From positions 122,317-186,316 of the forward strand of contig NZ_WBMT01000025.1 in assembly GCF_008923185.1 (NCBI RefSeq): a stretch of DNA of 64,000 nucleotides, in the 5' to 3' direction. A program made the translations under genes and the position numbers. This document shows positions 16,936 to 26,124 of this stretch, one piece after another. This stretch comes from Actinomadura rudentiformis (GTDB lineage: Bacteria; Actinomycetota; Actinomycetes; Streptosporangiales; Streptosporangiaceae). The stretch's first letter is position 1, and every line of letters starts with the position of its first letter. The notes beneath the pieces were generated by a model. That model was not told the origin of the DNA. It was given only the letters and a program-made list of their open reading frames with translations, and did not search any database.

Positions 16936-19293
16936 CTAAGGGGCTACCTGGTCGACATCCTCGACGATGGTTCGGCTCGCGAAGGCGCGGTCCACCCTGG
17001 GCAGGTAGTCGGCACCGGTCAGAGTCACGCTGGTGCGGAGCCGGACATCGGCGGACGAGGCTCCGATGTAGAAGCGGATCTCTCCTGGCTCTACAACCCA
17101 GCCGTCTTCGGCATCCCATAGCGCGAAAAGGCTCGTCGGTATCTCGACCGCGACCCGCGCCGCCGCACCCGGTTCGAGCCGCAGGCGACGGAACGCGACA
17201 AGGGTGCGTTCCGGCCGCACGGTGCGCCCGATGGCGTCGTGACCGTATACCTGCACCACTTCGTCGCCGGCTCGCTCACCGGTGTTGGTGACGGTGAACG
17301 AGAGCCGCACCAGTCCGTCTGTCGGCAGCTGGGGGGAGGCCACCGCCAGGTCGCGATACTCGAAGCTCGTATAGCTCAGCCCATGCCCGAAGGGGAAGAC
17401 GGCCGCCGTCGATCCGGCGACGTAGGCCCCGGGCTGCAGCGTTCGCCAGTACGGGACGGGTGCCGCGCCCACTGACTCCAGCAGCGCGATCGGCAACCGG
17501 CCGGCAGGATTGACATCTCCGAAGAGGACGGATGCGACGGCACTCCCGGCTTCCTCACCACCGAAGAACGAGGTGAGGATCGCCGGCACCGACTGAGCCA
17601 TCCAACCGAGAACGTAGGGACGACCGTGGCTGAGCACCACGACCGTCGGGGTGCCGGTCGCTACGACGGCTTCGACGAGCTCGCGCTGCACACCAGGCAG
17701 AGCGCACTCGGTGCTGTCGAGGCCTTCCCCGACCGTTCCGGACGAATTGATCCCGGCCTGATCGCCCACGACGAGCACCGCTACGTCCGCGGCGGACGCC
17801 GCCTTCACCGCCGCCGCGAAGCCCGAGCGATCCTCCGCGGCGACAGGACAGCCCCTCTCGTACAGCACGGTCGAGTCGTCGCCGGCCCGAAGCCGGATGC
17901 CCTCCAAGAACGTCACGACCGGGACCGAGTCGACCAGAAGGTGGGCATCGTCCGGGGCGGTCTGACTCGGATCCTCCATCCGCGCCTGCGGGTCGGCGGC
18001 CAGTGCGAACCGCTTCGTGATGCTGTCGAGAACCTGATAGCTGTAACTGCTCAGCTGGCCCATCGGCCGATCGGCATTCGGGCCGATCACGGCGATCGTG
18101 CGGGGGGCGTCGCTCAGAGGGAGGACCGGGGTGCCGCCGACCGGATCGTTCTTCAGCAGCACGACCGCCTTCTCCGTGATGGTGCGTGCGAGTTCCCGCT
18201 CTTCCGTCGAATCGAGCGTCTCGGGCACAGCGTCGAGGTCGACATAAGGTCGCTCGAACAATCCGATCTCGAACTTCGCCCGTAGCACGCTGGACACGGC
18301 ACGGTCGAGGTCCGCCTCAGCGAGGACGCCCGACCGGACGGCTTCGACGATCAGATCCGACGACACTGTGTTGTCCAGATCCAGGTCAACGCCGGCGCGC
18401 AGCGCCTGGGCGAGCGCCTGGCGACTGTCGCCGGCGGTCCCGTGCTTGGTGTGGAGCTGCCCCACCGCCGCGAGATCGGAGATCACCAAGCCGTCGAACC
18501 CCAACTCGCCGCGCAATAGTCTTGCCAGGTACGCCTTCGACCCCGACACGGGCACACGGTCGATCGCGCTGTACGCAGGCATCACACCCCGCGCACCTCC
18601 CTCACGGATCGCCCTCTCGAAGGGCGTCGCGTGCACCTCGCGCAACTCGTTGTGGCCGAGCTGGACCGGCTCCGTGTTCCGCCCGCCGTCGCTGGCGCTA
18701 TAGCCGAGGAAGTGCTTCAGTGTGGCGATGAGCGGAACGTCTTCGACGGAGTTCTGGAGCCCGCGGACGAACGCGGTCGCCATCGCCCCGACCAAGTACG
18801 GTTCCTCGCCGTAGGTCTCTTCGACACGACCCCACCGAGGATCCCGAGCCACGTCGGCGAGTGGAGACAGCGCCTGGCGCACTCCGAGGCGGGCCATCTG
18901 GGCGCCGATCGTGCGGGCCATTGCCTCGATCAACTCAGGCTCCCAGGTAGCGGCCTGTGCGATCGCAGCCGGGAACGAGGTCGCGTCTCGCACCTTTAGC
19001 CCGACCAGCGCCTCCTCGGCGAGAAGAACCGGCACCCCGAGCCGGGTGTCCTCAACGTGCTTTCGTTGAAGCTCATTCGCCCTGCGTGCCGTCTCGCGCG
19101 GTGGCAACCCGAGCGTGGACAGTGCAGCGGCAGCGCATCCCCAGCCCGTTTCGGGCGGGGTGTGCACATCGACGACCGCCCCGAACGGCGCTGCCGTTTG
19201 GGCAGCCTTCTCTTCGAGCGTCATCCTGCCCAAGAGGTCACGGACTCGTTCGTCGATCGAGAGGGACGAGTCGCGGTAGGCGTACTGCTTCAT
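16936..19293 (-). CDS. GH3 beta-glycosidase (beta-glucosidase/xylosidase type)
   Basis: 785 residues, no signal peptide, so probably intracellular. The GH3 N-terminal barrel shows DPRWGRVEETYGEEPYLV, the KHFLGY substrate-binding pair (about 193-198) and nucleophile D273 in VISDLAAVG. The (alpha/beta)6 sandwich domain begins after the VLLKND segment. A C-terminal fibronectin-III-like domain (RTVRPERTLVAFRRL) ends the protein. It removes terminal beta-linked glucose or xylose from glycosides imported by the ABC system. It is divergent from the GH1 gene, sharing the promoter region with element copy C, 97 nt upstream. Confidence 0.93.
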   Translation of the reverse strand: MKQYAYRDSSLSIDERVRDLLGRMTLEEKAAQTAAPFGAVVDVHTPPETGWGCAAAALSTLGLPPRETARRANELQRKHVEDTRLGVPVLLAEEALVGLKVRDATSFPAAIAQAATWEPELIEAMARTIGAQMARLGVRQALSPLADVARDPRWGRVEETYGEEPYLVGAMATAFVRGLQNSVEDVPLIATLKHFLGYSASDGGRNTEPVQLGHNELREVHATPFERAIREGGARGVMPAYSAIDRVPVSGSKAYLARLLRGELGFDGLVISDLAAVGQLHTKHGTAGDSRQALAQALRAGVDLDLDNTVSSDLIVEAVRSGVLAEADLDRAVSSVLRAKFEIGLFERPYVDLDAVPETLDSTEERELARTITEKAVVLLKNDPVGGTPVLPLSDAPRTIAVIGPNADRPMGQLSSYSYQVLDSITKRFALAADPQARMEDPSQTAPDDAHLLVDSVPVVTFLEGIRLRAGDDSTVLYERGCPVAAEDRSGFAAAVKAASAADVAVLVVGDQAGINSSGTVGEGLDSTECALPGVQRELVEAVVATGTPTVVVLSHGRPYVLGWMAQSVPAILTSFFGGEEAGSAVASVLFGDVNPAGRLPIALLESVGAAPVPYWRTLQPGAYVAGSTAAVFPFGHGLSYTSFEYRDLAVASPQLPTDGLVRLSFTVTNTGERAGDEVVQVYGHDAIGRTVRPERTLVAFRRLRLEPGAAARVAVEIPTSLFALWDAEDGWVVEPGEIRFYIGASSADVRLRTSVTLTGADYLPRVDRAFASRTIVEDVDQVAP

Positions 19294-19389
19294 CGGCGTT
19301 CCCTTTCTCCCAGCGGACCTTGGCGTTGAGCTACACCGTCGGCGCAGGGGTCCCCGCGCGGGGCTTGCGGCCAGAGCCGCGAGAGTGAA

Positions 19390-19413
19390 AATGTATCAGT
19401 CGTACTAGTTTCG
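19390..19413 (+). promoter_or_regulatory. shared 24-bp regulatory element, copy C (GH3/GH1 divergent promoter)
   Basis: Plus strand AATGTATCAG-TC-GTAC-TAG-TTTCG. It lies 97 nt from the GH3 start and 107 nt from the GH1 start, oriented toward GH1. Together with copies A and B it defines a small regulon. Confidence 0.75.
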
Positions 19414-19519
19414 CAGCGATGCTTCAGGGCGGTCGAGGTTGGCTCGGGACCTCGTCGGCGCTGTTGACGAGAACGATGCACCGAGCGTCATCGCAGCACT
19501 AACGCACGAAGGAGAGACC

Positions 19520-20878
19520 GTGACGAGCAGGAAAGACTTCCCGGCCGGATTCATCTGGGGCACCGCAACGGCGTCGTACCAGGTCGAGGGAGCTGTGACG
19601 GCGGACGGCCGCGGCCCGAGTATCTGGGACACCTTTGCCCACACGCCTGGCCGGATCGTTGACGGAAGCACCGGAGATGTCGCCGCCGACCACTATCGCC
19701 TGTTCGCCGACGACATCAGACTGCTGGCGAGCCTCGGATTTACGGCCTACCGGTTCTCCATTGCGTGGCCGCGGGTCGTTCCCGACGGGTCGGGCCCTGT
19801 GAACCCGGCCGGTCTCGCCTTCTATCGGCGGCTCGCCGAGACTTGCCTGGAGAATGGCGTCACACCGTACGCGACGCTCTATCACTGGGATCTGCCGCAG
19901 CCGCTCGAAGACGCCGGCGGGTGGATGGTTCGCGACACGGCCGAGCGGTTCCGTGACTACACAGCGGTGACGCATGACGCCCTGTCGGACGTGATCAAGC
20001 ACTGGATGACGCTCAACGAGCCCTGGTGCTCGTCACTGGACGGCTACGGGAGCGGCAATCTCGCGCCCGGCCGGACCGAGGGCGCGAACGCCATGAAGGC
20101 AGTGCATCACCTCCTGCTCGGTCACGGGTTGGCCCTGGAAGCGATCCGATCGCCGGAAGGCTCCTACGGCATTGTCCTCAACCTCGCGCCCGTTCACGCC
20201 GCGTCGGAGTCTCCTGCGGACCGTGACGCGGCGCGGCGCGTGGACGGGCTGCAGAACCGCCTGTTCCTCGAGCCGTTGCTGTTCGGCAAGTACCCCGCCG
20301 ACGTGCTCGGCGACACCGGCATGGCGGCGTGGTTCGAGCAGTACGAGGACGATCTGCCACTGATCTCGGCGCCGCTGGACTTCATGGGCGTCAACTACTA
20401 CTGCCCCACGACGGTGGCCGCGCCGACGGGACCGATCTCGGACCCCGGCAAGCCCAGCACCCAGCCAGGCAGCGAAAACGTCATCGCCGTCGATACCGGT
20501 CTCCCGCGCACCCAGATGGACTGGCCGATCCAGCCCTCCGGACTGCGCGACATCCTCACCCGCATCAACGAGCTGGCGCCTGAGCTACCGCTGTACGTCA
20601 CGGAGAACGGTGCGGCCTACCCGGATACGCCGGCCGCGGGCGGGACGATCGAAGACGACGACCGGCAACGGTATATCGAGCAGCACATCGCCGCCGCCCA
20701 CCAAGTCGTCGCCGAAGGTGTGCCGCTGAAGGGCTACTTCGTCTGGAGCCTGATGGACAACTTCGAATGGGCGCTGGGCTTCAGCCGGCGCTTCGGGATC
20801 GTCTACGTCGACTACGCGACGCAGACCCGAACGGTCAAGAAGAGCGGCCGCTGGCTACAGCGATTCCTCACCGAATAG
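19520..20878 (+). CDS. GH1 beta-glucosidase
   Basis: 452 residues. Acid/base E167 (TLNEPW) and nucleophile E362 (YVTENG) are both present. The start SRKDFPAGFIWGTATASYQVEGA is standard for the family. The GTG at 19520 is chosen because GAAGGAGA lies 5-8 nt upstream. The longer frame from 19439 has no ribosome-binding site and no family match. No signal peptide, so it should hydrolyse imported beta-glucosides or galactosides in the cytoplasm. It ends at a hairpin and shares its regulatory region with the GH3 gene. Confidence 0.95.
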   Translation: MTSRKDFPAGFIWGTATASYQVEGAVTADGRGPSIWDTFAHTPGRIVDGSTGDVAADHYRLFADDIRLLASLGFTAYRFSIAWPRVVPDGSGPVNPAGLAFYRRLAETCLENGVTPYATLYHWDLPQPLEDAGGWMVRDTAERFRDYTAVTHDALSDVIKHWMTLNEPWCSSLDGYGSGNLAPGRTEGANAMKAVHHLLLGHGLALEAIRSPEGSYGIVLNLAPVHAASESPADRDAARRVDGLQNRLFLEPLLFGKYPADVLGDTGMAAWFEQYEDDLPLISAPLDFMGVNYYCPTTVAAPTGPISDPGKPSTQPGSENVIAVDTGLPRTQMDWPIQPSGLRDILTRINELAPELPLYVTENGAAYPDTPAAGGTIEDDDRQRYIEQHIAAAHQVVAEGVPLKGYFVWSLMDNFEWALGFSRRFGIVYVDYATQTRTVKKSGRWLQRFLTE

Positions 20879-20905
20879 CCACCTCCCACCGGCTCGGGCT
20901 CGCGC

Positions 20906-20952
20906 GCCGCGTCCGCTGGCTGCGCACTCACAGCGGAGTAATGGGACGCGGC
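20906..20952. terminator. hairpin between convergent genes
   Basis: Arms GCCGCGTCC and GGACGCGGC with an inner CCGCTG/CAGCGG helix, between the GH1 (plus) and rhamnosidase (minus) stop codons. Confidence 0.7.
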
Positions 20953-21054
20953 GGCGGGCACGGCGAACTCGCACATGAACGCAGAACCGAAGGGGTGATG
21001 CGGGAGCGGAGAGAACGCGTACTGCTGACAGGGGGTGTGCGAGACCTGGAGGAC

Positions 21055-23529
21055 TCACGCTGGTGTGCTGAGGGCGGCGCTGAGATCTGCCCTGAGCTCT
21101 GCCGATGCGCCCGGGATCATGTCGAGGACCGCGCTGAGAGTCAGGTCGAGGGTGTCGGGGGAGGGCTCGTCGAACGGGACGCCGGGAAAGTGCTTGCCGA
21201 ACGCGTCGGTGAGGGAGCGCCAGGTGGCGCGGTCTTGAGCGATGGTGCCCAACGGCGTGTCGAAGGTGTAGTCCGGGCGAACGCCATGGTCTTCGGGGAG
21301 GTCGTACTGCCAGCTGTGACTTCCGCCCGTCACCTTGACCACGGCGGCGTCGGGGTGGAGAGGGAGTGTCACCTCGGCCTCGGTGCCGGAGGGGATCGTC
21401 ACGTCGACCTGCATGCGCCCTTCCGCGATGCGCCAGGCGACGCGGACCCGCCCGTGCACGGTGTCGTGCGTAGTGGTCGCGTGCGTGAGGCCGCCGCCGG
21501 GTTGCGGTGCGACCCGCATGGTCCGGTAGCCGGGCTCGATGGGAGAAAGACCACCGACGACGCGGTGCAGCCATGCGGCGACCGCGCCGAGGGCGTAGTG
21601 ATTCAGCGAGGTCATGCCCGAGGGATTGATCGTGCCATCGGGGCGGATCGAGTCCCAGCGCTCCCAGATCGTCGTCGCTCCCATCGTGACCGGATAGAGG
21701 AACGATGGGCAGCCGGTCTCCATCAGCAGCAGGTAGGCCTCGTCGATGTGGCCGGTGCTGCTCAGCGCCTCGGTGACGAACGGCGTCCCCGCGAAGCCCG
21801 TAGAGATCTTGTATCCGGCCTTCGCGACGAGCTTGGCGAGCCGTTCGCCCGCCCGGCCGCGCTGGTCCTGGTCGAGGATCCCGAACATGATCGCCAGTGC
21901 GTACGCGGTCGCGGTCTCGTTAGCCAACCGCCCGGCCGGGGTGACGTACTCGCGGCGGAACGCGTCGCGCACCCGCTCGGCCAGCGCCGCGAAGTGAGCG
22001 GCGTCGGCCTCCTGGCCCAGCAGCTTGGCGGTTTGAGCCATCTCCGCGGTGGTCTTACACAGGAACGCCGACGCCACCAGGTGGGGATCGGTCTTACCAC
22101 CGGCCGGGTTGTTCATCGGCGCGTCGGGATCGAGCCAGTCTCCGAACTGGAAGCCGGTACTCCACAGACCCGCCTCGTCCAGCCGGCTCTCCATGTCGCG
22201 AACGAACGCGGCCATGGAATCGTAGCTCTGCCGGAGAATCTCCAGGTCGCCGTACTCGCGATAAAGCGTCCAGGGCAGGCCGACGGCCACGTCGCTCCAC
22301 AGGGCCGTCGGGGTGGTCGGCATCGGCATGTCCACGGCTGGGACGACACAGGGGACATGCCCCTTCTCCCGCTGCTCGGCGGCCAGGTCCGCCAACCAGG
22401 AGCTGAGGACCCCGCGGACGTCATACAGGAAACTTGCGGTGGGCGCGAAGGCGTGGATGTCGCCGGTCCAGCCGAGTCGTTCGTCGCGCTGCGGACAGTC
22501 GGTGGGGACGCCCACGAAGTTGTCGCGCATCGACCACACGACGTTGGAGTGCAGCTGGTTGAGCAGGGGGTCGGAGGTCTCGAACCATCCGGTCCGGGTC
22601 ATATCGCTGTGCACCACCACGGCGGTGATCGCGTCGAAGGGCTGGTCCGCTTCGACGTAGCGGAAGCCGTGGAAGGTGAAGCGTGGCTCCCATGTCTCCG
22701 GCCCGCCGCCGCGAAGCGTGTAGCGGTCGGTCGCCTCGGCGGTGCGCAGCGTCTCGACGGCAAGCTCACCCTTGGTGAGCACTTCCGCGTGACGGAGGGT
22801 CACCGTCTGACCCGCCTCTCCGGTGACGGTGAGCCGTACCCAGCCTGAGATGTTCTGGCCGAAGTCGACGATTGTCTTACCGGAAGGAGCGGTCATGACC
22901 TCGGCGGGCGGGAGCTCCTCGATCCGCCGGATCGGTGGTGCGGTGTCGAGAGTGAGCGTTTCCCGGTCCCAGTCGAACAACTCCACTGGCGACCAGCGGC
23001 TGTCATCAAAGCCGGGGAGGTTCCAGCCGTCGGGGTCCAGCCGCGCGTCGTAGGTCTGGCCGTCGTAGAGAGAATTGGCCAGGATCGCGCCGGTGCCGGC
23101 GGTGAAGGACCGGTCAGTACCCGCGATCTCGGTGCGGTCGTCGTACTCCAGCTCCAGCTGAAGAAACAGCGCGGGGCGTTCGACATAGTGGTTGCGCTTG
23201 CCTTCGAAGCCGAGGCGGCCGACCGCCCAGCCCTCGCCGACGATCGCGCCCAGCGCGTTCGGCCCAGGCCTGACCAGGTCCGTGACGTCGTACCGGCTGA
23301 CGCGGAGCCTGTGCTGGTACGAGGTCCAGCCCGGCGCGAGCACCTCATCCCCGACTCGGCACCCGTTCAGGTACGGCTCGACGATGCCGAGCGCCGTCAC
23401 ATACAGGGTCGCCCGGTTCGGGACGTCGTAGGTAGTGAACTCGCCTCGGAAGTAGGGCGCGGGATCGCCCGGCTCGCTGCCGGTCCGGAAGGAAGGGGTG
23501 ATGAAGTCGGCCTGCCAGGCGTGCGACAT
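21055..23529 (-). CDS. GH78 alpha-L-rhamnosidase
   Basis: 824 residues, cytoplasmic. Bacterial alpha-L-rhamnosidase architecture: N-terminal beta-sandwich domains (LYVTALGIVEPYLNG, SGWVRLTVTGEAGQTVTLRHAE), then the (alpha/alpha)6 barrel with the acidic catalytic stretch DCPQRDERLGWTGD and later GATTIWERWDSI and SLNHYALGAVAAWL. It cleaves terminal alpha-rhamnose from glycosides. The start at 23529 has GGAG upstream. The longer frame to 23751 overlaps the hydrolase gene. It lies 28 nt behind the alpha/beta hydrolase in one operon, and the retained arrangement with MFS and GH3 suggests rhamnosylated plant glycosides as substrates. Confidence 0.95.
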   Translation of the reverse strand: MSHAWQADFITPSFRTGSEPGDPAPYFRGEFTTYDVPNRATLYVTALGIVEPYLNGCRVGDEVLAPGWTSYQHRLRVSRYDVTDLVRPGPNALGAIVGEGWAVGRLGFEGKRNHYVERPALFLQLELEYDDRTEIAGTDRSFTAGTGAILANSLYDGQTYDARLDPDGWNLPGFDDSRWSPVELFDWDRETLTLDTAPPIRRIEELPPAEVMTAPSGKTIVDFGQNISGWVRLTVTGEAGQTVTLRHAEVLTKGELAVETLRTAEATDRYTLRGGGPETWEPRFTFHGFRYVEADQPFDAITAVVVHSDMTRTGWFETSDPLLNQLHSNVVWSMRDNFVGVPTDCPQRDERLGWTGDIHAFAPTASFLYDVRGVLSSWLADLAAEQREKGHVPCVVPAVDMPMPTTPTALWSDVAVGLPWTLYREYGDLEILRQSYDSMAAFVRDMESRLDEAGLWSTGFQFGDWLDPDAPMNNPAGGKTDPHLVASAFLCKTTAEMAQTAKLLGQEADAAHFAALAERVRDAFRREYVTPAGRLANETATAYALAIMFGILDQDQRGRAGERLAKLVAKAGYKISTGFAGTPFVTEALSSTGHIDEAYLLLMETGCPSFLYPVTMGATTIWERWDSIRPDGTINPSGMTSLNHYALGAVAAWLHRVVGGLSPIEPGYRTMRVAPQPGGGLTHATTTHDTVHGRVRVAWRIAEGRMQVDVTIPSGTEAEVTLPLHPDAAVVKVTGGSHSWQYDLPEDHGVRPDYTFDTPLGTIAQDRATWRSLTDAFGKHFPGVPFDEPSPDTLDLTLSAVLDMIPGASAELRADLSAALSTPA

Positions 23530-23557
23530 GGTGGTGCTCCTGCAACTGGGATGTGGG

Positions 23558-24532
23558 TCAGGATTGCTGAATGTCGTCGAGGGAGGCCGGGCCACCCGAC
23601 AACTCGGCACCGTCGACGATCCGGCCGTCGGCGACCCGCTGGATGAATGCGGCGGTACGTTCGACGGCTTCGGTGGCCTCGGGCAAGAATCCGGCCGCGG
23701 CCTGCCAGCTGTGCAGCATGCGCGGCCAGACCTCCAGCTCCACGTGGACACCCGCCCGGGCGGCGGCAGTGGTCAGAGCCAGGGTGTCGTCGAGCAGGCA
23801 TTCCGCGCTGGACACCTGGAGGAACAACGGCGGCAGCCCTGTCAGATCGCAGAGTGCCGGTGAGGCGTAGCCGTCGGAGGCCCGCTGGCCCGCGAGATAG
23901 TCGCAAGTCATGATCGGGCCGAGGGCGGGGTGCAGGGCCAGATCCGTGCCGGCGTTGCCGACCCAGCTGCCGGCGGTGTAGTTCTCCAGGCTCAGGTCGA
24001 AGACGCCGCCGTAGAGGAAACCCGCCAGAACTCGTTCGTCACCTGCGTCGCGGCGGCGCAGCAGGAGCGCCGCGGCGAGGTTGGCACCGGCCGATTCGCC
24101 GCCGATCACGACCTTGGCGCCGGGCACCAGCGACAGAGCATGGGTGTAGACGCTCTCGCAATCGTCGAGTGCGGCCGGATAGGGGTGCTCGGGAGCCAGC
24201 CGGTATTTGGGCAGCAGCACCCGGGCACGTGCGTTCAGGGCCAGCTGCGAGCCGAGCTGTCGGATGGTACGCGGCGAGCCCGTCCGGAAACCGCCGCCGT
24301 GGACGAAGACGATCACGAGGTCGTCGCGGGCGCCGGCCGGGGTCATCAGACGGGTGCCGGGAACCGTTCCCTCGATGAGTTCGTCGCTGACGCCGGCTCT
24401 CGGCTGGTAACCGTCGCCGAGGGCCTCGTGCTGGTTGCGCTCTTCGGTGAGTTCAGCCCGACCCGCGGTGAGCTGGGCTTCGCGTGCCTCTCGGAAGAGG
24501 TTCGCCAGCAGCTCGTAGGTCCTGCTGGGCAT
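23558..24532 (-). CDS. alpha/beta hydrolase (HSL-type esterase/lipase)
   Basis: 324 residues with the hormone-sensitive-lipase oxyanion motif HGGGF and the nucleophile elbow GESAG. The acid/His region is near VELEVWPRMLHSWQ. It hydrolyses short acyl or aryl esters in the cytoplasm. First gene of the rhamnosidase operon and divergent from the MFS gene. It may deacylate acylated plant glycosides before or after rhamnose removal. The acyl specificity is unknown. Confidence 0.88.
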   Translation of the reverse strand: MPSRTYELLANLFREAREAQLTAGRAELTEERNQHEALGDGYQPRAGVSDELIEGTVPGTRLMTPAGARDDLVIVFVHGGGFRTGSPRTIRQLGSQLALNARARVLLPKYRLAPEHPYPAALDDCESVYTHALSLVPGAKVVIGGESAGANLAAALLLRRRDAGDERVLAGFLYGGVFDLSLENYTAGSWVGNAGTDLALHPALGPIMTCDYLAGQRASDGYASPALCDLTGLPPLFLQVSSAECLLDDTLALTTAAARAGVHVELEVWPRMLHSWQAAAGFLPEATEAVERTAAFIQRVADGRIVDGAELSGGPASLDDIQQS

Positions 24533-24586
24533 GGTGTTCCGCCTCCGTGACGTGGAGCGAGGTAGAGCAACTTTCCGGATTAGAAA

Positions 24587-24611
24587 CCTAGTGTCATTTA
24601 GTTTTAGCGGC
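24587..24611. promoter_or_regulatory. 25-bp element, copy D (hydrolase-GH78 / MFS divergent promoter)
   Basis: The plus strand reads ACCTAGTGTCAT-TTAGTTTTAGCGG. It matches the element at 26774-26798 in 19 of 25 positions. It is 55 nt from the hydrolase start and 44 nt from the MFS start, a typical repressor position. A second CTAGTGTC occurs 22 nt further on. Confidence 0.65.
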
Positions 24612-24654
24612 TAGTGTCCCGGCTCACAAGACCCCACCCCGAGGAAGGGCCCCT

Positions 24655-26115
24655 ATGACCTCGACTGATGCATCGCCGCGGAATGCGGCCAAGGGAGCCG
24701 GGTTCGGTGCGCGGTACGCGCTCATGCTCATCGCGCTCCTCTGGTCCGCTCAGCTGTTGTCGGTGGTCGGACTGCTCGCAGGCAACGCCCAGGCACAGGT
24801 CGCGATCCACTTCCACACCACCCAGGTCGCGTGGTTCATGCTGGCCACCAACCTGGTCGGCACGTTCATCGCGCCGTTCGTGGTCAAGTTCGCCAGCATG
24901 TACGGCAAGAAGCGCGTCATGGTGATCATCACCGTGCTCGGGCTGATCGGAGACCTGATCGCGGCTCTGGCGCCCAACTACACGCTGCTGCTGATCGGGC
25001 GGGGAATGGCCGGCTTCTACGCCGCGATCGCGGCGCTCGTCTACGCGATCGCCCGGGACGTGTTCCCGCCCCGGCTCGTCGGGCCGGCCAGCGGCCTCAT
25101 CAGCGGCGGCATCGGGCTGGTCGCGCTCGGAGGGCCGTTCCTGTCCGGCTGGTTGATCGACAACCATGGCTTCCGCGGCGTGCTGTGGTTCCTGACCGCC
25201 GCCACCGCGCTGAGCCTGGTCCTGCTGCTGGTCTTCGTGCCCGAGAGTCCGGTGCGCGAGGAGCGCACCAGGATCGACTGGCTCGGCGGGCTTCTGCTCG
25301 GTGGTGGCCTGGCCTCCATCACCTACGGCATCGGCAAGGGCGCGGAGTGGGGATGGACGAGCGGCACGACGTTCGCCTTCATCGGCGGCGGCATCGTCGC
25401 GGTGGTCGCCTTCGTGGTCGTGGAACGTGTCATCGCGCATCCGCTGTTCGATCTCTCGATGCTGGCGCGGCGGCAGGTCTGGACGGTCTTCCTCGCGACG
25501 GCACTGATCGCGGGGACGGTCTACAGCGCCGGGACGATCAACCAGCTGCTCGGCCTCCTGCCGAAGATCCCCACCATCTCCGACGGCCTGGGCTTCAGTG
25601 CCACGAAGGCGGCCTGGATCGGGGCTCCGGCGAGCGTGCTCCTGGTGGCGACGGCGCTGGCGGCGGGAGTACTCGCCCGCAGGGTGGACGCCCGGCTCTT
25701 GCTGGGAACCGGTGCGGCGCTGGCCCTGCTGGGATATGTCCTCCAGTCGCAGTTCCACCACACGGCGTCCCAGCTCCTCGCCGTCGGCATCGTGCCCGCG
25801 GTCGGCATCGGATTGATCGTCGCGGTCGTGCCCATTCTGGTGATCGAGGCGGTGTCGCCGCAGGAGCAGGTGCTGGCCAACGGTATGCAAGGCATGATGC
25901 AGGGCATCGTGCTGACGATGCTGACTCAGCTGATCTTCGTGACCATGGCCCAGGACGGCAAGGTGCTCAAGGGCACCCAGTTCTACCTGGACGCCGGATT
26001 CACCAACGGTTTCTGGTTGGCCGCGGGCTTCGCGGGAGCCGGGTTGCTCGCCGTCCTGCTGATCCCAAAGGGCAAGAGCCTAGAGGAGACCGAGGTGGGG
26101 CAGGCGGCCGTGTGA
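24655..26115 (+). CDS. MFS transporter (DHA2-like, 14-helix class)
   Basis: 486 residues, integral membrane. Hydrophobic segments run the whole length. The N-terminal half has the motif-A-like loop KFASMYGKKRVMV after helix 2 and a motif-C-like helix (SGLISGGIGLVALGGPFLSGWLID). Start ATG 24655 with GAGGAAGG upstream. Its size and motifs fit drug/H+ antiporter-2 type carriers, so it may export the toxic aglycone or import the glycoside. It lies 9 nt from the convergent TetR stop and shares a regulatory element with the esterase/rhamnosidase operon. Confidence 0.88.
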   Translation: MTSTDASPRNAAKGAGFGARYALMLIALLWSAQLLSVVGLLAGNAQAQVAIHFHTTQVAWFMLATNLVGTFIAPFVVKFASMYGKKRVMVIITVLGLIGDLIAALAPNYTLLLIGRGMAGFYAAIAALVYAIARDVFPPRLVGPASGLISGGIGLVALGGPFLSGWLIDNHGFRGVLWFLTAATALSLVLLLVFVPESPVREERTRIDWLGGLLLGGGLASITYGIGKGAEWGWTSGTTFAFIGGGIVAVVAFVVVERVIAHPLFDLSMLARRQVWTVFLATALIAGTVYSAGTINQLLGLLPKIPTISDGLGFSATKAAWIGAPASVLLVATALAAGVLARRVDARLLLGTGAALALLGYVLQSQFHHTASQLLAVGIVPAVGIGLIVAVVPILVIEAVSPQEQVLANGMQGMMQGIVLTMLTQLIFVTMAQDGKVLKGTQFYLDAGFTNGFWLAAGFAGAGLLAVLLIPKGKSLEETEVGQAAV

Positions 26116-26124
26116 GAGCGCCGG

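Noticed and set aside
20767..22848. Very long plus-strand open frame (693 codons) opposite the rhamnosidase gene
   Set aside because: It is the high-GC antisense shadow of the GH78 gene and reads as Gly/Arg/Val-rich sequence without motifs.
24604..25890. 428-codon minus-strand frame opposite the MFS gene
   Set aside because: Asp/Arg/Gln-rich shadow frame. The MFS protein on the other strand is unambiguous.
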